A stretch of 64,000 bases of DNA, from the NCBI RefSeq assembly GCF_000821065.1, contig NZ_CDGG01000001.1, forward strand, positions 2,852,001 to 2,916,000, given 5' to 3'. The number at the start of each line of letters is the position of its first letter. Position 1 is the first letter of the stretch. This document shows positions 62,274 to 64,000 of the stretch, one piece after another. Source of the DNA: Oceanobacillus oncorhynchi (GTDB lineage: Bacteria > Bacillota > Bacilli > Bacillales > Amphibacillaceae). Both the position numbers and the translations under genes were made by a program. Below the pieces are notes generated by a model. That model had not been told where the DNA came from and made no database searches. It was given only the letters and a program-made list of their open reading frames with translations.

Positions 62274-62480
62274 ATGACAAACAAAACACTTAACGTACAA
62301 GGCATGTCTTGCGGGCATTGCGTCAGCTCCATTGAAGGCAGTGTTGGTGAATTAAACGGTGTTGAATCCGTCAAAGTTCATTTACAAGATGGAAAGGTCG
62401 ATATCACTTTTGATGGAGATAAAGTGGACTTGAAAGACATCACAGAAGCGATTGAAGACCAAGGATATGATGTTGCATAA
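62274..62480 (+). CDS. copZ: Copper chaperone CopZ
   Basis: A 68-residue single HMA domain that carries Cu(I) to CopA. The metal motif is MSCGHC (Cys13, Cys16), and the ferredoxin-like fold pattern is VSSIEGSVGELNGVESVKVH to ITEAIEDQGYDV. AGGAGG lies about nine bases before the ATG. A terminator-like hairpin separates it from copA, giving more chaperone than pump. Confidence 0.96.
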   Translation: MTNKTLNVQGMSCGHCVSSIEGSVGELNGVESVKVHLQDGKVDITFDGDKVDLKDITEAIEDQGYDVA

Positions 62481-62524
62481 GGAATGTGCAGCAAAACATG
62501 CTTCATTTTTTTCGTTAAATAAAA

Positions 62525-62562
62525 AGGATAATCGTGCAAAACCTGCACGATTTCCTTTTCAA
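62525..62562 (+). terminator. Hairpin between copZ and copA
   Basis: ATCGTGCA and TGCACGAT pair around AAACC, with GGATA/TTTCC partly extending the stem and TTTTC after it. Probably a partial terminator or processing site. Confidence 0.75.
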
Positions 62563-62608
62563 TTATATTATACCCTGTCCTGGTATGAGGAAGGAGGAAA
62601 ATAAAAAA

Positions 62609-64000
62609 ATGGAAACACAAAAAGAAGTTAGTTTACAGATTCAAGGTATGACTTGTGCAGCATGCGCCACCAAGATTGAAAAAGGTTTAAATAAAATGGA
62701 TGGTGTGGCAGAAGCCAATGTCAACTTTGCAATAGAGAAGACAAAAGTTACTTATAATCCATCTGTCACAAGTGTACAGGATTTTGAAGAGAAAATTGAA
62801 AAATTGGGTTACCATGTAGCACATGATAAACAAACCTTTGATATTTCCGGTATGACTTGTGCGGCATGTGCTACTAAAATTGAAAAGCGATTAAATAAAA
62901 TGGAAGGTGTAGCAAGTGCCTCCGTGAATTTTGCATTAGAAAACGTGGCAGTGGATTATGATCAAGGTCAAGTGACGGTAAACGATATGATTGAAACGGT
63001 CAAAAAGCTTGGTTATAGCTTAAAAACACAAACTTCTAAAGAAGATACTGCCAATAGTAAGGATGAAGAAATTCGTCATCAGACAGGGAAATTTATTTTC
63101 TCAGCCATTTTAACTTTACCGTTATTGTGGACGATGGTGACACATTTTGAATTTACGTCCTTTATTTATTCGCCAGATATGTTAATGAACCCATGGGTAC
63201 AGTTAGCTTTAGCAGCACCAGTACAATTTATTGTAGGGGCTCAGTTCTATAAATCTGCGTATAAAGCCTTGAAGAATGGCAGTGCCAACATGGACGTTCT
63301 TGTTGCATTAGGTACATCCGTTGCCTTCTTCTATAGTATTTTCTTGGGTTACGAGTGGCAAGTACAGGGGCAAGTCGGTATGCCAGAACTCTATTTTGAA
63401 GCTGCGGCAGTGATTATCACTTTGATCATTCTTGGAAAACTATTCGAAGTTCGCGCCAAAGGACGTACTGGTCAGGCTATTCAAAAATTACTTGGTATGC
63501 AGGCAAAAACAGCTAGGGTAATCAGAAATGGGGAGGAACAAGAGATTGCGATTGAAGAAGTTATCGTTGGTGATACCATCATGGTACGACCAGGTGAAAA
63601 GATTCCAGTTGATGGGCAAATTGTCAAAGGGGAATCCGCAGTCGATGAATCAATGATAACGGGTGAAAGTATTCCGGTTGATAAGAAAACAGGGGATGTA
63701 GCTATTGGGTCAACGATTAATAAAAATGGTCTGCTGACAATTGAAGCGACCAAAGTTGGTAAAGATACAGCTCTTTCTCAAATTGTTAAAGTGGTTGAAG
63801 AGGCACAAGGAAGTAAAGCTGATATTCAAAGGGTAGCTGACCGTGTATCGGGTATCTTTGTTCCCATTGTTGTGTTAATTGCTATTGCGGCGTCTCTAGT
63901 ATGGTATTTTATCGTTGCACCTGGTGATCTCCGTTCCGCATTAGTTCCTGCTATCACTATACTTGTGATTGCTTGCCCATGTGCACTTGGTTTGGCAACT
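62609..64000 (+). CDS. copA: Copper-exporting P1B-ATPase CopA, 3' end outside window
   Basis: The frame is open to the right edge, giving the first 464 residues of a ~795-residue Cu(I) pump. Two N-terminal HMA domains each have MTCAAC (Cys16/19 and Cys84/87), then membrane helices (from ~160), the actuator TGES and the intramembrane CPC in [11 protein letters not shown] (~456-458). The phosphorylation and ATP-binding domains are beyond the window. AAGGAGG is 11 bases before the ATG. It lies downstream of copZ and the CsoR sites. Confidence 0.96.
   Translation, partial: METQKEVSLQIQGMTCAACATKIEKGLNKMDGVAEANVNFAIEKTKVTYNPSVTSVQDFEEKIEKLGYHVAHDKQTFDISGMTCAACATKIEKRLNKMEGVASASVNFALENVAVDYDQGQVTVNDMIETVKKLGYSLKTQTSKEDTANSKDEEIRHQTGKFIFSAILTLPLLWTMVTHFEFTSFIYSPDMLMNPWVQLALAAPVQFIVGAQFYKSAYKALKNGSANMDVLVALGTSVAFFYSIFLGYEWQVQGQVGMPELYFEAAAVIITLIILGKLFEVRAKGRTGQAIQKLLGMQAKTARVIRNGEEQEIAIEEVIVGDTIMVRPGEKIPVDGQIVKGESAVDESMITGESIPVDKKTGDVAIGSTINKNGLLTIEATKVGKDTALSQIVKVVEEAQGSKADIQRVADRVSGIFVPIVVLIAIAASLVWYFIVAPGDLRSALVPAITILVIACPCALGLAT

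Noticed and set aside
1..64000. tRNA, rRNA or tmRNA genes, including an att site in a tRNA
   Set aside because: No cloverleaf or rRNA-like sequence was recognised by eye; a covariance-model scan (tRNAscan-SE, Infernal) would be decisive.

Overview
The window comes from a low-GC Gram-positive bacterium of the Bacillaceae, in the Oceanobacillus/Virgibacillus neighbourhood. The grounds are the AT-rich sequence, strong AGGAGG ribosome sites with frequent TTG/GTG starts, the block gatCAB - dgkB - rlmCD, CsoR/CadC/MerR regulators of Bacillus type, and a WalR box in front of a cell-wall hydrolase gene. The genus is an inference.

Layout. (1) 1-7.5 kb is ordinary chromosome: the end of a TPR protein, the gatCAB amidotransferase operon, a lipid kinase (dgkB) and the 23S rRNA methyltransferase rlmCD. 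(2) At the 3' end of rlmCD, a site where integrative elements insert in other Firmicutes, the content changes to mobile DNA. It opens with a solitary cytosine-C5 DNA methyltransferase that carries a second, well-signalled reading frame inside it, followed by small duplicated acidic proteins. (3) 10.4-14.9 kb is a defence cassette: an ABC-three-component (ABC-3C) system made of a PD-(D/E)XK nuclease-like effector, a middle component and an SMC-like ABC ATPase, then a second nuclease-like DUF6602 protein. (4) 15.2-27.3 kb is a complete Tn916/ICEBs1-type conjugation module: two DUF961 proteins, TcpA coupling ATPase, oriT, MobT relaxase, TcpD, two ArdA antirestriction proteins, TcpE, VirB4-type ATPase, VirB6-like TcpH, a two-domain wall hydrolase and TcpC. 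No integrase lies in the window, so the other end of the element must be past 64 kb or lost.

(5) 27.5-64 kb is a large metal-resistance region: cadmium (cadC-cadA-cadD), arsenic (a BASS/ACR3-like permease with an Ada-type regulator; a MarR-controlled flavoprotein pair; arsR-arsB-arsC), copper (YdhK, two-component system, CopB, multicopper oxidase, CueP, two CsoR, CopZ, CopA) and mercury (merR-merA). arsC is split by an IS21-family insertion with a 5-bp target duplication.

The ars block at 35-43 kb is bracketed by decayed pieces of the same conjugation module: a DUF961 pseudogene with its leader on the left, and a tcpC 3' pseudogene plus a paralogue of the small gene downstream of tcpC on the right. 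The simplest reading is a second element of the same family whose transfer core was replaced by arsenic genes. Other notable points are an NlpC/P60 protein whose catalytic Cys has become Ser under a WalR box, three promoters with the same CsoR-operator-in-spacer design, paired operators around the MarR gene, and mirrored hairpins around the permease/Ada pair.
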